DNA of 64,000 bases from Adiantum capillus-veneris (Eukaryota; Streptophyta; Polypodiopsida; Polypodiales; Pteridaceae): assembly GCA_014529385.2 (NCBI GenBank), contig CM043969.1, forward strand, positions 66,960,176 through 67,024,175, given 5' to 3'. The notes beneath the pieces are model-generated. The model did no database searches. It saw nothing but the letters and a program-made list of their open reading frames with translations, and was not told where the DNA came from. This document shows positions 1-10,978 of the stretch, in pieces. The translations under genes and the position numbers were made by a program. How positions within the stretch are numbered: the first letter of the stretch is position 1; each line of letters begins with the position of its first letter.

Positions 1-2
1 TA

Positions 3-1499
3 TGTGGAAGGTATGAACTATACAAGGCCCCAATCAAAGATGTACCTGTCCCAAATCAAACCGATGGAAATTCTTGCGACTGGAGATGTCTTCTCCATGC
101 AGAATATGTCCTGCAAAGCTACTTTGTATTAAAACCTTTCATGACTAAGGTACCCATTTGGCAATGCATTCAGTTAGTTTTGGTTTAGTCTATAAAAGAA
201 TTCTCACCATGTGGTCTTTCAATTTTGCAGAGTGCTTTAAAAAACTACACATATGATTATTTGCAAAGATACCGGGTAAGTTTAATACAACACCTGCTTA
301 CTATGTCTAGCCCCAGAGAGCTTGAAGATAGCGGCTTGGATGACCGCACTATTGATCTAACAAAACATGACGTGCCACCACGACAAACCCCTGCATCCGA
401 TACAATGGAATCACAACGGGCCGAGGGGGTCATATCAGCAGAAGATGAAAGAGCCGAGGATGAGGAAAGGTCAAATGAGCATATGGAAGGTGCTAGTGTA
501 CAACCAGAGGAGACAATGAAAGAGCCAAGTCAGCCAGTGGAGGAGCCAAAAGAGCCTATGGCTGAAACCCAAGATGAGGAAAGTAGGCCTATAGATGAGC
601 AAAAGGATATGGATGAGGAAAGCAGGCCTAGGGATGAGCAAACTAATATGGATCAGGCAAGGATGTATGAGGCAAGCCGATCAACCGAGGGAGAGGAAAA
701 GATCTTGGAGGAAACCTTGAATGAGGCAGAAAGAGCCATGGGGGAGACCCCTGATGAAGATTTGAATGATGACTATGAAGATAAAGCAGAGGAGAGCAAC
801 AACGACATGAACACTACAGAGACCCAGTATGGACCCTTGCTACCTGTAGATACAGTTGTTCCGGTAATGTCTATTCAAGTATGGAAAAATATGTTCAGCT
901 TCTAACTACTTATATGTACTTGTCAACTTTTACAGAGGTTGATTATCTTGGACGTCAATGGATTGCTGCTGATGCGGGTGCCTCTCGGTGACAGAGAACC
1001 CTTTGAGGATTTGCAAACGTTTCGGATGGGAACTTGTCGAGTCGTGGTTCGTCCAGGAACCAAGGAATTTATTCAGTTTCTTCTTCCGCGCTTCAGAGTT
1101 GCCATATGGTCTTCAATGCAAAGGCAAAACTTGTCGCCACTAGTTACAATAGTTTGCAATGTATGCCACGCTCACACGTCAGATTTTTCCTTTTTGTATG
1201 ATCAAAGAAAATGCGTTATCGTTGAGGGCCACTACCACCCTAAAAAACCACACTTACCTCTTTTGTACAAACCGTTTAGCCAAATCGATGTACCCTTTGA
1301 TGCAACTAATACACTACTGATTGATGATACTCCTGAAAAGGGAGAACTAAATCCGCCAGGAACAACTATCTCACCACCTTCTTTCGAGGGGCATTCCTTC
1401 GATTTTTACCATGAAGACATTCTGATTCCATACTTACAGAAATTGTATCTCATTCCATTGTTCACGGACGAGTTTGTACTTTCTAATGAATTAAGATGA
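3..1499 (+). CDS. Ulp1-type protease C-terminus joined to FCP1/NLI-like HAD phosphatase domain (3' part of a spliced gene)
   Basis: Three exons are inferred: 3-149, 231-863 and 936-1499, with GT-AG introns 150-230 and 864-935, all in phase 0. The frame stays open from the window edge to the stop (447 residues). Exon 1 encodes VPNQTDGNSCDW, matching the Gln-x5-Cys active-site block of Ulp1/SENP deSUMOylases; the usual Asp before the Cys is Ser. Exon 2 is a long acidic, Glu/Met-rich linker. Exon 3 has the FCP1 layout: LDVNGLLL (first Asp of DxD kept, second replaced by Asn), VRPGTKEF, VAIWSSM, and LLIDDTPEKGELNPPGT. Family knowledge: Ulp1 cleaves SUMO-type conjugates and FCP1 domains dephosphorylate phosphoserine. 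That the two domains share one protein is an inference from phase and open frame. A possible extra donor at 276 is ignored because the frame reads through. The start lies outside the window. Confidence 0.62.
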
Positions 1500-1529
1500 C
1501 TCTTCTATCATGTCTTTGTCTTGTCTAAC

Positions 1530-1532
<3 letters not shown>

Positions 1533-1586
<54 letters not shown>
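1533..1586. repeat. (GA)27 microsatellite
   Basis: A pure GA dinucleotide run lies 34 bases after the phosphatase stop codon, probably in the 3' UTR or the short gap between the two convergent genes. A 65-residue Arg-Glu reading frame across it is an artefact of the repeat. Confidence 0.97.
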
Positions 1587-1590
<4 letters not shown>

Positions 1591-1709
1591 ACATGGTAAA
1601 GAAATGTATTTCAAGCACACTTTTTCACAGGGCACAATTGAAAAATGAGCTCAATAAACTTCATGTCTTGAAAGTCATTTGTATACACTTGGGTTCACAA
1701 GAATATCTG

Positions 1710-3130
1710 TTACATTGACACTACTTCAACCCGACCATCCAACTCTTTGCACAAAATATCTTTTTCCCTTCGCCGCATAACCTTACGGCCAGCTAGGAAA
1801 AAGGAAAAATCTGATAGGTCCTTGTCCATTGACTCTTCAATTATGTCATGCCGCAAATGCTGAAGACTGCATAGCTCCCTTATTGTAACCACCAACAGTA
1901 GGCCATGCTGTTTATCAATCACTTCCACATCCACAGCAGGATTATCTTCCAAACCTGTAGAAACCTGGTCCATAGGAATGTACTTACCGTTGAGCATTTG
2001 TGATCGCATATACCAAAACGAGAGTAACAGTGATTGGCTTGCAATCATGTACTTGACAACTAGAGTATCAAGCGCGACCTCGCACCGTAAACCAATCTCT
2101 TCCTTTGCATACCATCCTCTGTCAAGAAGTTTGTCATAGGATGACTGCTGAAATGACTTGCACATGAACATAGTTTTCGTAACACAGATGTTGTAGCTAT
2201 GTAACAGCTCTATGAAGAGTGCAACAGGACAAAAGTTTGCAATTCTAACCAGTTTGGTGGGAATAGAGCTACGTAGAGACCTTTGTATATCCTTGTAGAG
2301 CTTACTTCGCATTGTCTCCACCATTGTTTCCTCGGGAACTGGCCAGTCCACAGTGTTCCAATCGGTTGGTAGAGGCACTTTCACCAACATGCCATTCTTA
2401 TTCCCTGAGCTGAGTTGGTAGAAGTGGTCATAAAAAAATATTCCCTCATCAGCCAGTCTTTTGCTGCTCCTACCTGAATACTGTAGAGAACCAATGTGGG
2501 CATGAACAACATGGAAGAGGCCTATTATGCACTTCACATGCTCCCATTGCTCATAAGAAGAGGGATAAACATCTGCAATATATATAAGAAGAGTTAAACT
2601 AAGAGTATCAATAAGTACAAATGACAAATCTAATGTAATTGAGCTGTGAAGAATGGAGACATTGCTCATAACAAGCGGGAGAAACATTGCAAAATATATA
2701 AGAAAAGTTATAATGAGAGTATCAATAAGTTCACATGTCAAGAGTACTTACAATTGCAACGTGGTTGATGTATATCTGATACATTTTCACCGTTTGCTAT
2801 CACCTCTGGATGGGTAAACACATGCTGAACAAGAACTTCCTTTACAGATCTTTTGCCGATTTCAACTTTGAAATCCAACACTCTGGCCTTCCATGCTGAG
2901 CGGTAAACGTTGATACCACTAGACCTCTTGGGTCTTCTTGGTTGCATGAGGACCCATGAACCTTTGTTTATCCTTTGTCCAACCCATTGGTTCTCTGCAC
3001 TTATTGAAGCTGGTATTGTAATTGAGGATATGCTACTACTTGGCCTTCTAGGCAAAGTGCAGTTGTTGGTTGTTGGTGTGAGAGACAGTAAACACCTGGA
3101 GCCTCTTGGGCGAGAAGACGTGGAAGCCAT
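1710..3130 (-). CDS. Two-exon orphan gene, 413 aa, unknown function
   Basis: Exon 1 is 3130-2752 and exon 2 is 2572-1710, with a GTAAGT donor and TTGCAG acceptor. The 179-base intron is in phase 1. The joined length is 1242 bases, exactly 414 codons, which supports the model. The protein starts MASTSSRPRGSRC with a basic, Ser/Thr-rich N-terminus (possibly an organelle or nuclear signal; inference only), followed by a mixed globular part with CIIGLFHVVHAHIGSLQY and PAVDVEVIDKQHGLLLVVTI. No known domain, membrane segment or catalytic motif is recognised. It converges on the protease-phosphatase gene, with 210 bases between stop codons. A decayed paralogue with the same intron position lies at 8575-9650 on the other strand, so this is a multi-copy family. 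It could be a host gene or cargo of a DNA element. Confidence 0.6.
2561..2740 (-). repeat. Intronic duplication that copies the 3' splice region
   Basis: Two diverged direct copies of about 65 bases (2561-2625 and 2676-2740) lie at the two ends of the orphan gene's intron, sharing GAGTATCAATAAGT. The copy at the acceptor keeps a functional-looking CAG; the upstream copy has lost it. Confidence 0.7.
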
Positions 3131-3903
3131 AGCTCTCAGAGAAAAGCTTTAGTGGAGGGAGATTCACTTTGAAAGCATTCTAATGGAGGGAAAGTGTTTT
3201 AGAATTCCAATATCTTGTGCGGGCTTAATGGTCACCCTCCAGTACGTTAATGACCATAAGAGAATATCAGAAGTGGGACCACATGCAAGCACCTAAAAGC
3301 TCGGTAAAAGGAAGGAAATGACGATGCTACAATCCTAGATTCGTGAAAGTTTTATGCTATTTTCCTATTTTTTGAGTCTTTCCACGTACTTTCCTACGTA
3401 ACGTAGCCTTCGTGCTCATTGGACGCGCTCTATTATTCTCTCTCTTCATATGGCCCTCCAAATGACCTTTGAAATTTCCTAATGAGTTTGATGAATGGTT
3501 CATATTTGTTTATGGTTTGTTTTGGTGAGTTAATTTCAAATGTTTGATGTCCATAAACTTATGTGAGGATGTATAGTTAGTCAACTCGAACTGTACGGGT
3601 GGTTTTGCATAAAGTGGTTTTCTTTTTGTGTCATGATTGTTAGTATGAGTCATATATCGGTGAAGTGATGTAATAAGGTGTTAGCCTATGCTATAGAGCT
3701 GAGCTTGAGCATTGGTGTGAGGTCAAACACTTTCTTTTGCATGTCATGTGTACACCCGAAAACATGAAGAAGTTGCCTTCTATCTACATGTGAAATTATG
3801 GCATATGCTTGATCAAAGTGGTGGAGACGTTTTGCATCATGATTGGATGGATGTTATGATGTCATAAATGTATTAAATATCAAGGATGAATGTGGATGTC
3901 TCA
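3131..3903. other. Intergenic region upstream of the orphan gene
   Basis: No credible ORF on either strand. It should hold the promoter and 5' UTR of the orphan gene on the minus strand, but I see no clear TATA box at a sensible distance. The far end is the target site of the solo LTR. Confidence 0.5.
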
Positions 3904-5600
3904 TGTAATGGAAATGGCCTATGAGTTTTGAGAGTAGCGGAATTAGGAAATAACACTTTTGTGAGATTACTTTGTGAGCATACTAGGGTAAACTTAATTG
4001 ATGGTAGCAACATAAACATGGTACTTAGTTAACTTGGAATGAACAATACTTTTGCAAGAGAGAGAGAGTTTAGAGAACATGACAATAGTTGAGGACCGGA
4101 TTCATATGGAGCCGATCCCCCCTCCAATAGGCATTTGTATTATAGTTTCTCCTATCAAGAGAGACTTGGTACAATACAATCTTTGTGTTCCTTGTGACCT
4201 AGGTGATGCAATGAAGATGGAAAGCTTCATGCATCACAAGCATAACATAAACTTTGCATAACGAATTAACTATCCCAAGCCTCAGTCCCAAGGCCTCAAA
4301 CACCTTTGAAGGTGGAGAGAGCTCGCGGGGAATGAGGATAGGGAAGAGGAAGAAGAAACATTTCATAGGAGAAAGAAATAGCTCCTCACTTATCATCACT
4401 CTTCTTGCTAGCATACATAATATCATAGTAATGAAGATGGAGAAGATGGCAAGCTTAAGCATTGAAGCATGGCTCTTGGTTGGATTTGAATTCCATAGCC
4501 AAGAGTGTTGGTGAGGCTCTCACTTCTCACAAGCTTGGAGAAGGAGGTGGAGTTCCTCAACTTTCACCAACTGAGAATAGATCCTCCAAATGAGTGTGTG
4601 TGTGGTGTATATCCCCCTAGCACCCCCTTGCTTGCTTGGGGCGAGTTATGACTTTTCCACATGCTGCAAGCTCATTGGACCCCTCTCCCCCTAGCCAATC
4701 ACATGCAACATGCATTCAAGTACATGGGTAGTCTTTTGACAAGTATCCTCCTTACCCCTTAGAGAGAGAGAGATCTTGAAAATATCTAGATAATTTTTGG
4801 ATGGAATAAGAAGCTCATTTGACCAATCTTTAGCCCAACCAATAGCATTCAAGCACACCATGTGGTTAAGCTTAAGGATAATCTGACATGTGTCCCATGT
4901 GGTCTTTGAGAAAAGGGGTGCCCTTTGGGTGAGTGGAAGGTTAGGTCAAAGATTCCCCTAACTTTGGGACTTTCATGCATAGGAAGATTCTCAAGAACCT
5001 TCCTCATTAAATTTGTAGGGTCTCTTTTTTACTCAATCACCTTACCCCCCATGCATGGGAAGCTTCTCAAGCACCTTACTCATTAAATATGACAAGTATC
5101 TCAAGTATCTTAGTCATCAAGCATGACAAGCACCTTCGGTGGAGTTCCCACCTCAAGCTCAGCCCTAGCTTGCCTAGGTCAAAGGCAAATTTAGATCGGG
5201 TTCCCACCTCAAGCTCAGCCCTAGCTTGCCTAGGTCAAAGGAAAGTTTAGATCGGGTTCCCACCTCAAGCTCAGCCCTAGCTTGCCTAAGATCAAAGGAA
5301 AGTTTAGGTCGGGTTCCCACCTCAAGCTCTAGCTTGCCTAAGTTCAAAGGACTTTTAACACACTAACCATTGGAGGTCTTTAATGAAGCTAACCCTAAGG
5401 TCTTTTAAGCTCTGTTAGTTAACCTTGCTCTTTGACATACCATCTCACATTTGGGCCCTTTTACGATTGGCCCATGTTGAGATAGATCCATAAGCACATG
5501 TCTATATTCTAACCCTTGTTCCCTATTATTATCCCACATTAAATGATCAGTTTAATATGAGAAAATAATTTGGGTTGGTTAGATATTAGATTTAATGACA
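3904..5600 (-). mobile_element. Solo LTR of chromovirus family G
   Basis: On the minus strand it begins TGTCATTAAATC (at 5600) and ends in ACA (at 3904), the same termini as the LTRs at 22124-23784 and 53865-55455. It is flanked by a perfect 5-bp duplication TCTCA (3899-3903 and 5601-5605). There is no internal sequence, PBS or PPT, so it is a solo LTR left by recombination between the two LTRs of a full element. Length is 1697 bases. Short reading frames inside it are not genes. Confidence 0.93.
5144..5353. repeat. 56-bp tandem repeat, about 3.7 copies, inside the solo LTR
   Basis: Units start GTTCCCACCTCAAGCTC at 5144, 5200, 5256 and 5313; the last is shortened. Diverged units of the same phrase occur in the homologous LTR near 55010-55210. 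A spacer-less direct repeat, not a CRISPR array. Confidence 0.9.
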
Positions 5601-5605
5601 TCTCA

Positions 5606-8156
5606 TGTGCATCCGTGTTGCTTTCCACCCTTCTAGGTCAAAACTAGCTCTATGTGCAAGGAGGGTGAGGTACGGTCATAGTACATCACTTATGCATGGA
5701 TAAACACTATAAAAATGGGATTTTGAGATACATTTGGTCGCTAGTTGGAATTTTTCTTACATATAAAATTCATTCATTAAGAGCCATGTGTGGTTCGCTT
5801 GGTTTGACTATCGTTGTATAGTCAAAGCTCTAAGTGTGGGAGTGGTTCAATGAAAAATACGATTTATGGTCAAGTCTTGAGGATCCCTTATGGTTTTGGT
5901 TGTGATTTTTTCTTATGAAATCCAGTGTGGCTCTTGAAATTTTTTTATTACAGCCATGTTATGTGTAGAGGTTTTGCAAGATGTATGTACATCACCCAAA
6001 ATAGGGTGGAGTGCTTACGGATGTGATGAGAATTGGATTATGGTTTATGGTTTTAGGTTGGATTATGAATCAATTTGATGGATTATGCCAGACGGGTACA
6101 ACCTGATTGGCTTGAGAAGATTTTTTGTGCATTTACAAGATGCTCTTTTTGTTGGATTCCCGGGTAGGTCACCTAATAAAAATGTAACCTATCACGTGAG
6201 TTCAACAGAAGGGTGTTTAAAGTTCTTGAAACTTACACAAATATATATACAGAAGGGCATTATTTTTTCAAATTTGAAAAAAACTTATAGATTTTAAAAG
6301 AAAAGATTCTTAACAAAATTCACAGATAAGGGGTTTTACAAACATTTCTTGAATGCACGTGATATGGTAGTTTTACACATAGTGAACCCCCCGAGGTTGG
6401 ATTCATGTGTTATGTTTATCATGATGGCATCAATATAAGATTAGTCTGCCTACATCGCTTGGCCTTAAACAAAAGGATCAATCACCTAGGATTTGTTGGA
6501 TCAGGGGTGTGGAGCCTAGATCTTATTCTGTTTTTGTTATGCTCATTTAAATAGTTAGTGTGTCTGGGGTTAAATGACTTACATAGCTAACATATTGGAG
6601 ATCTTGCCTTGGCTTGGCCTAAACACCTGGTGTGGCACCAAAGAGGCATGGCCCCTAAACTGGTATGGTTGGTGTTGATTTTCTACCACCTGTTTGCTGG
6701 TATTTGGAATCATTTTAGAGCTCGGGTTCATGGAGGGAGGCGAAGCGGCCGTGGCTTATGTCTGGCTCAGGTAAGGTGGAGACGTCCTCGCTCACTCTTG
6801 GGCAAAGTAAAATTCTCTCTATCCGTAGTATGAGTGGATGTGGATGGGTGGACCGGTCGATCCCACATAGGGTTTGATGCTTCTGATTTGTCATTTATAT
6901 TGAAGTTATGGTATACCCAAATTTTGTTAGTGCATTAATTCATGGTTTGCCTATTTCATTTAGATGGGGTATTTAAAGATTCTCTTTTGTCAGTCTCTTA
7001 TGTTTGTATGCACTCTTTCACCCTCCTCTCTCTCTCTCTCTCCCCCCTCAAAATGTGTTGTACACATATATTCACCCTCCACTTGGTCATTATCTTGAGT
7101 ACACTTTTATCCATACACATTCATGGGTAGCACTAGTCGCTAGGGTATGTCTACTTTGGCTCATGGCTTAAACTCTAGGCTAGGTTGGGTGCTGAGAAGG
7201 ACTCCTCTACACTTTGACAACTCTGATGAATATTGAATTTGTATAAAAATTTAACTTGTATAATTCTCACACATACCCTTAGGGAGGGGTATCTCTCAAT
7301 GAGCTAGAAGTTTTGTGGCCTCAACTTTATTGAGACCTTGCCATAGGCCCTATTAAATCAAACTATATACTCGTGAGCTAAAAGTTGTCGGATTTGGACT
7401 TCTATGGCCATGACTAACTCTTTTTCAAAGTTCAATTTAGGTAGCTGATTAGGCTTTTCCGAATTGTTCCAAATTTGTTTCAGGTACCCAATTAGGATTT
7501 TCATCGATATGTTCCAAATTCCTTCAAATTTTTATGACATTTTTGTCGCACCTTCTAGATGAGTTGTTCGAAGTCCATCTCTCCTTTGGACATTTGTGGT
7601 CATAAATTAAAATAAAATAACAAAACTCGCCTTTTAAAAAATCAATTGTTTCTAAAGCATAAAAAATTGACCTAAAAATACTATGAAAACATCTTTTTGA
7701 TGGATTGCACCCTTTTTTTGTTGTTGTAACTAGAAAATATTCAAAATCAAGAACTTACAACTTTGTTTACTTATTTACACACACCTAAGGACTCATTTTT
7801 TACTTTTTTTTTTTCCTTTATCATGATTGGACTACATGCGTGTAAAAAATAAGCCAAAATTTCAAAACATTAACCATTTAGCAAAAATCAATGCCCATAG
7901 CTATCTGTTTGACCTATTATGGGTAAAGGTTATTGGGAGGGATACATTGATGGAGAGCATGAGACTCCTCTAATTCCCACGTTTATAGATTTTGTGTCCT
8001 TAATAACTATGGAAGAGAAGAAACTTGGGAAAGAATCCTCCACATAACCACCAAGCATAGTAGCATAATAATGCTCAAAGATAGAACACAAGTGGTCGAG
8101 AAAATTTTCAAGACAAGGGGACTCCAAGAGGTTGTGAAAATGTGTAGCGTAACAAT
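5606..8156. other. Long stretch without a recognisable gene
   Basis: AT-rich sequence with only short chance reading frames. A pyrimidine run sits at about 7026-7044 and A/T tracts at 7615-7820. I recognise no transposon domain, RNA gene or exon. The end (about 7920-8156) may be decayed gag leading into the zinc knuckle that follows. Confidence 0.5.
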
Positions 8157-8354
8157 GTGGGTAAACATGGGAATGTTGTATGTTGGGGTTGTGGGAGATT
8201 TGGTCACTTTGAACGTGACTGTCCATATAGGAGACAACAAAATAATTTTGTAACCACTAATAGGAATGTAGATGAGCATGAGAGGCTATTTGTAGTGCAA
8301 CACATGTTAAATACTATGTATACAAATGTGGTAAAATATGGTGATAATATATAG
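8157..8354 (+). pseudogene. Retrotransposon gag zinc-knuckle fragment
   Basis: The frame encodes VCWGCGRFGHFERDCPYR, a CX2CX4HX4C knuckle of the kind that binds RNA in LTR-retrotransposon Gag proteins. It is followed by about 40 unremarkable residues and a stop. No capsid, protease or reverse transcriptase is seen next to it in the same frame, so this is a scrap of an old element. It cannot be assigned to Ty1 or Ty3 from this piece alone. Confidence 0.6.
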
Positions 8355-8375
8355 TTTATAGATTAAGGTGTATCA

Positions 8376-8399
8376 AATCACATGACCAGTCATGTGATT
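8376..8399. repeat. Near-perfect inverted repeat with a third direct copy
   Basis: Eleven-base arms AATCACATGAC and GTCATGTGATT are separated by two bases. A third copy of the arm begins at 8409. It lies just after the gag scrap and about 200 bases before the pseudogene. It could form a small hairpin; function unknown. Confidence 0.75.
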
Positions 8400-8574
8400 G
8401 GTTCAATCAATCACATGACCACTCACCATGAATAGTCACATTAGGATAATTTGGAGGTCTTTTAGAGGGTCATATGGAATAGAGAGAAAATAAAACATGT
8501 CCAATGAGCAACAACGCATGTAACATTGAAAATATGTGAGACAAATCAAGAAATAAGATAAAACATTCTAGAAT

Positions 8575-9650
8575 TTAACATTCTTTGTAATGTAACAAGA
8601 GTGCCAATTTTTTAAGTGGAGGTTGGAAAGAAGAGTATAAAAGAGGATTTAGCTCAATATGTTTTCACTCACTCTGATGTCATTGCTCATGGTGGTAATG
8701 TCTCAATGATACATCATCCATGATGCAACTGTAAGTGAATTCTTACATTTAACTCTTCCATTTATAGATGCTTATCCTTATTTTGTTCTTCTACATCTAG
8801 CTCTTACACTTACAGATGTTTATCCTTCCTCATATGAGAAAGGGGAGCCAACAAAGTGCATTATAGGACTTATATTTGTTACCCATGCGCATATTGGTAT
8901 CTTACAATATGTGGGAAAAGCTAGCAAGAGCCTTGCAAATGAATGCATATTCTTCTATGAACATTTCTACCACTCAACCAAAGGAATAAAAAAAGACCAT
9001 TGGTAAAGGTTCCTCTACCAACCAGCAGGATCTACGTGGACTAGCTGGTTCTAGACACAACATTGAGTGATTCATTATAAAGTAGCATGTCTAGGGATGT
9101 GCAAAGGTCTCTCTAAAAATTTATACCCACTAGATTAGTGAAACTTGAAAATTTCTATCCTATTAGTATATTTTTGAGCTTTTTCACACTTGCCATGTAC
9201 ATGTTGCTAAGCCTATGTTAGTCTGCAAATCCCTTGATTCTTCATCTATGATAAGATTCTTGATCAAGGATGGTATGTGAAAGAGGCGGATGAAATATGC
9301 TACGAGATTGCACTTGATCTTTTTTTATTCAAGTATATGATTGACACTTTGTCTCTTATCATCGACTTTGGGTATAAGCATTATCACTTCATCGAAAGTT
9401 ATTATGCCTATTGATCAAGCGTCAAACAGGTTTGGAGAACAACAATTTCATTGATGTGGAAGTGGTGGATAAAGACGTCAACCTTGTGACAATGATAATA
9501 ATAAGGGAGCAATGCAACCTTTTGCAACCTTGACATGCCATAGTGGAGAAGACTGTGGACAACGATCCCTCAAATTTTATTTCTTGCTAGGCGGATGCAA
9601 AGTAATACCAACGAAGGGAAAAGAAAATTTTCTATAGAGATCTTTGTGTC
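8575..9650 (+). pseudogene. Decayed paralogue of the 1710-3130 orphan gene, intron retained
   Basis: Exon 1 remains (8575-8730) encode QYVFTHSDVIAHGGN against QHVFTHPEVIANGEN in the intact gene. A GTAAGT donor sits at 8731 and a TTACAG acceptor ends at 8815, the same position and phase as in the intact gene. Exon 2 (from 8816) begins VYPSSYEKGEPTKCIIGL against VYPSSYEQWEHVKCIIGL, stays open for about 70 codons, then breaks. Later similarity includes FIDVEVVDKDVN against AVDVEVIDKQHG. In-frame stops and frameshifts rule out a working protein. Because the intron is kept, this arose by DNA duplication and not by retrotransposition of an mRNA. Confidence 0.85.
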
Positions 9651-9763
9651 CACGTTTAAATCGTGCCAATGTGATGCATCTTGGATGACTTCCAAAAATA
9701 TATATCTTTTGAATGAATTCAAATCTTTATTTCAATTGTGTTTTAAGAGTGATATGAATCAGG

Positions 9764-9765
<2 letters not shown>

Positions 9766-9848
<83 letters not shown>

Positions 9849-9855
9849 ACACACA
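9766..9855. repeat. Compound (CT)n(CA)n microsatellite
   Basis: A CT run (9766-9796) passes directly into a CA run (9797-9855) with one interruption. It lies at the decayed 3' end of the pseudogene. Long reading frames through it on both strands are repeat artefacts. Confidence 0.97.
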
Positions 9856-10284
9856 ATTGACACCACCTTGACAGATACAAATAATCATTTTAATGTATAT
9901 AGTTAGCATTACAAAATGTTTTTGTTGCAAGTACAAATTCAAAGGCACTCAAGGAGCTTAAATACAATTGCTACAAATATGGGATCAAAATGTCCTCTAG
10001 GTAGAAATCATGTTGATGCCCTTCAATGAGGGTGGGGAAAGAGTTGCATTTGGTGTATTAATCAAACCTTTATGTGGTGTGTCATCTATCAATAAAGTGT
10101 TTTTAGTATCAAATCACACTTGGATTTGGGAAAAAGGTTTGCAAAATAGGTGTATATCACGTTTTGTAGGGTGGTAGTGGCCCTCAATGGCAACACAATG
10201 TTTTTGGATATACAAAAAAAAAAAATTCTAATCTTTAAATTTTGGATTTGTTACAAACTATGACCACGAGGGGGTCGAGGTTAA
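9856..10284. other. Gap without features
   Basis: No ORF, repeat or element terminus is recognised. An A-tract lies near 10208-10220. It ends where similarity to the family G LTR starts. Confidence 0.5.
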
Positions 10285-10366
10285 AAATCCAAATGGTCAA
10301 AGCTGGGAAAATTGGATGGAGTCTTCCCACATCCCTATGAAGGAGGGGGCGAGCCCTAAGAGAAGG

Positions 10367-10370
<4 letters not shown>

Positions 10371-10443
<73 letters not shown>
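10371..10443. repeat. (GA)n microsatellite inside LTR
   Basis: A GA run of about 36 units. The same LTR position in G1 (22503-22542) holds CA repeats. Confidence 0.97.
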
Positions 10444-10445
<2 letters not shown>

Positions 10446-10923
10446 CAAAGCTTCCCCCAAAGGGAATACTAGACACATGGCAGACTCCTAGCCCAGTTGC
10501 CCCCAATCTTCCCTCAAATCCTATTGGATGGCCATAGAGGTGGACCAATGAGAATTAGGTTAGAGTAAAATTAGTCTAATTAATTTTAAAATGCTTGATG
10601 AAAGAACCAATAGAAATTAAGCTCCCCATAAGACTGTTGGATAGTCTACCAAGGGGTCCAATGAGCATCAAGCAGCCCAATGGCTTACCTGATTCCTGTT
10701 GGCCAGAAGACTAAAAGGTCCAATGAGAGTTTAATAAATTATTTTAATTACCTAAAGCTCTCACAAAAGAAAAAAGGGGGACACTTGTCACAAGGCTATC
10801 AATTATGCTTCTAATTTCTGATTGGCTAAGCTTTGTAAGAGCCAATGGGAGGCCATCAAGAGTAATTGGCAAGAGGGGTCGATCAAGAGGAGAGAGAGGG
10901 CTGCATTTTTTACCAACACATTG

Positions 10924-10924
<1 letters not shown>

Positions 10925-10972
<48 letters not shown>
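10925..10972. repeat. (CA)n microsatellite inside LTR
   Basis: A pure CA run of about 24 units. The corresponding LTR site in other copies is a shorter CA or GT run (23082-23091, 28839-28862). Confidence 0.97.

Positions 10973-10978
<6 letters not shown>

Noticed and set aside
276-316. Extra intron after the GTAAGT at 276
   Set aside because: The nearest acceptors would give an intron of only about 35-40 bases, too short for plants, and the frame is open through it.
1521-1718. Arg-Glu repeat ORF
   Set aside because: Product of the (GA)n run.
4052-4514. Small ORFs at 4052-4261 and 4254-4514
   Set aside because: They lie inside the solo LTR, and the same sequence recurs in every family G LTR.
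5144-5353. Regular direct repeats resembling a CRISPR array
   Set aside because: Units are contiguous with no variable spacers, lie inside an LTR, and the DNA is a plant nuclear genome.
9595-9948. ORFs made of Leu-Ser, His-Thr or Cys-Val repeats
   Set aside because: Translations of CT and CA microsatellites on both strands; same for 10297-10548, 10803-11178 and 22339-22602.
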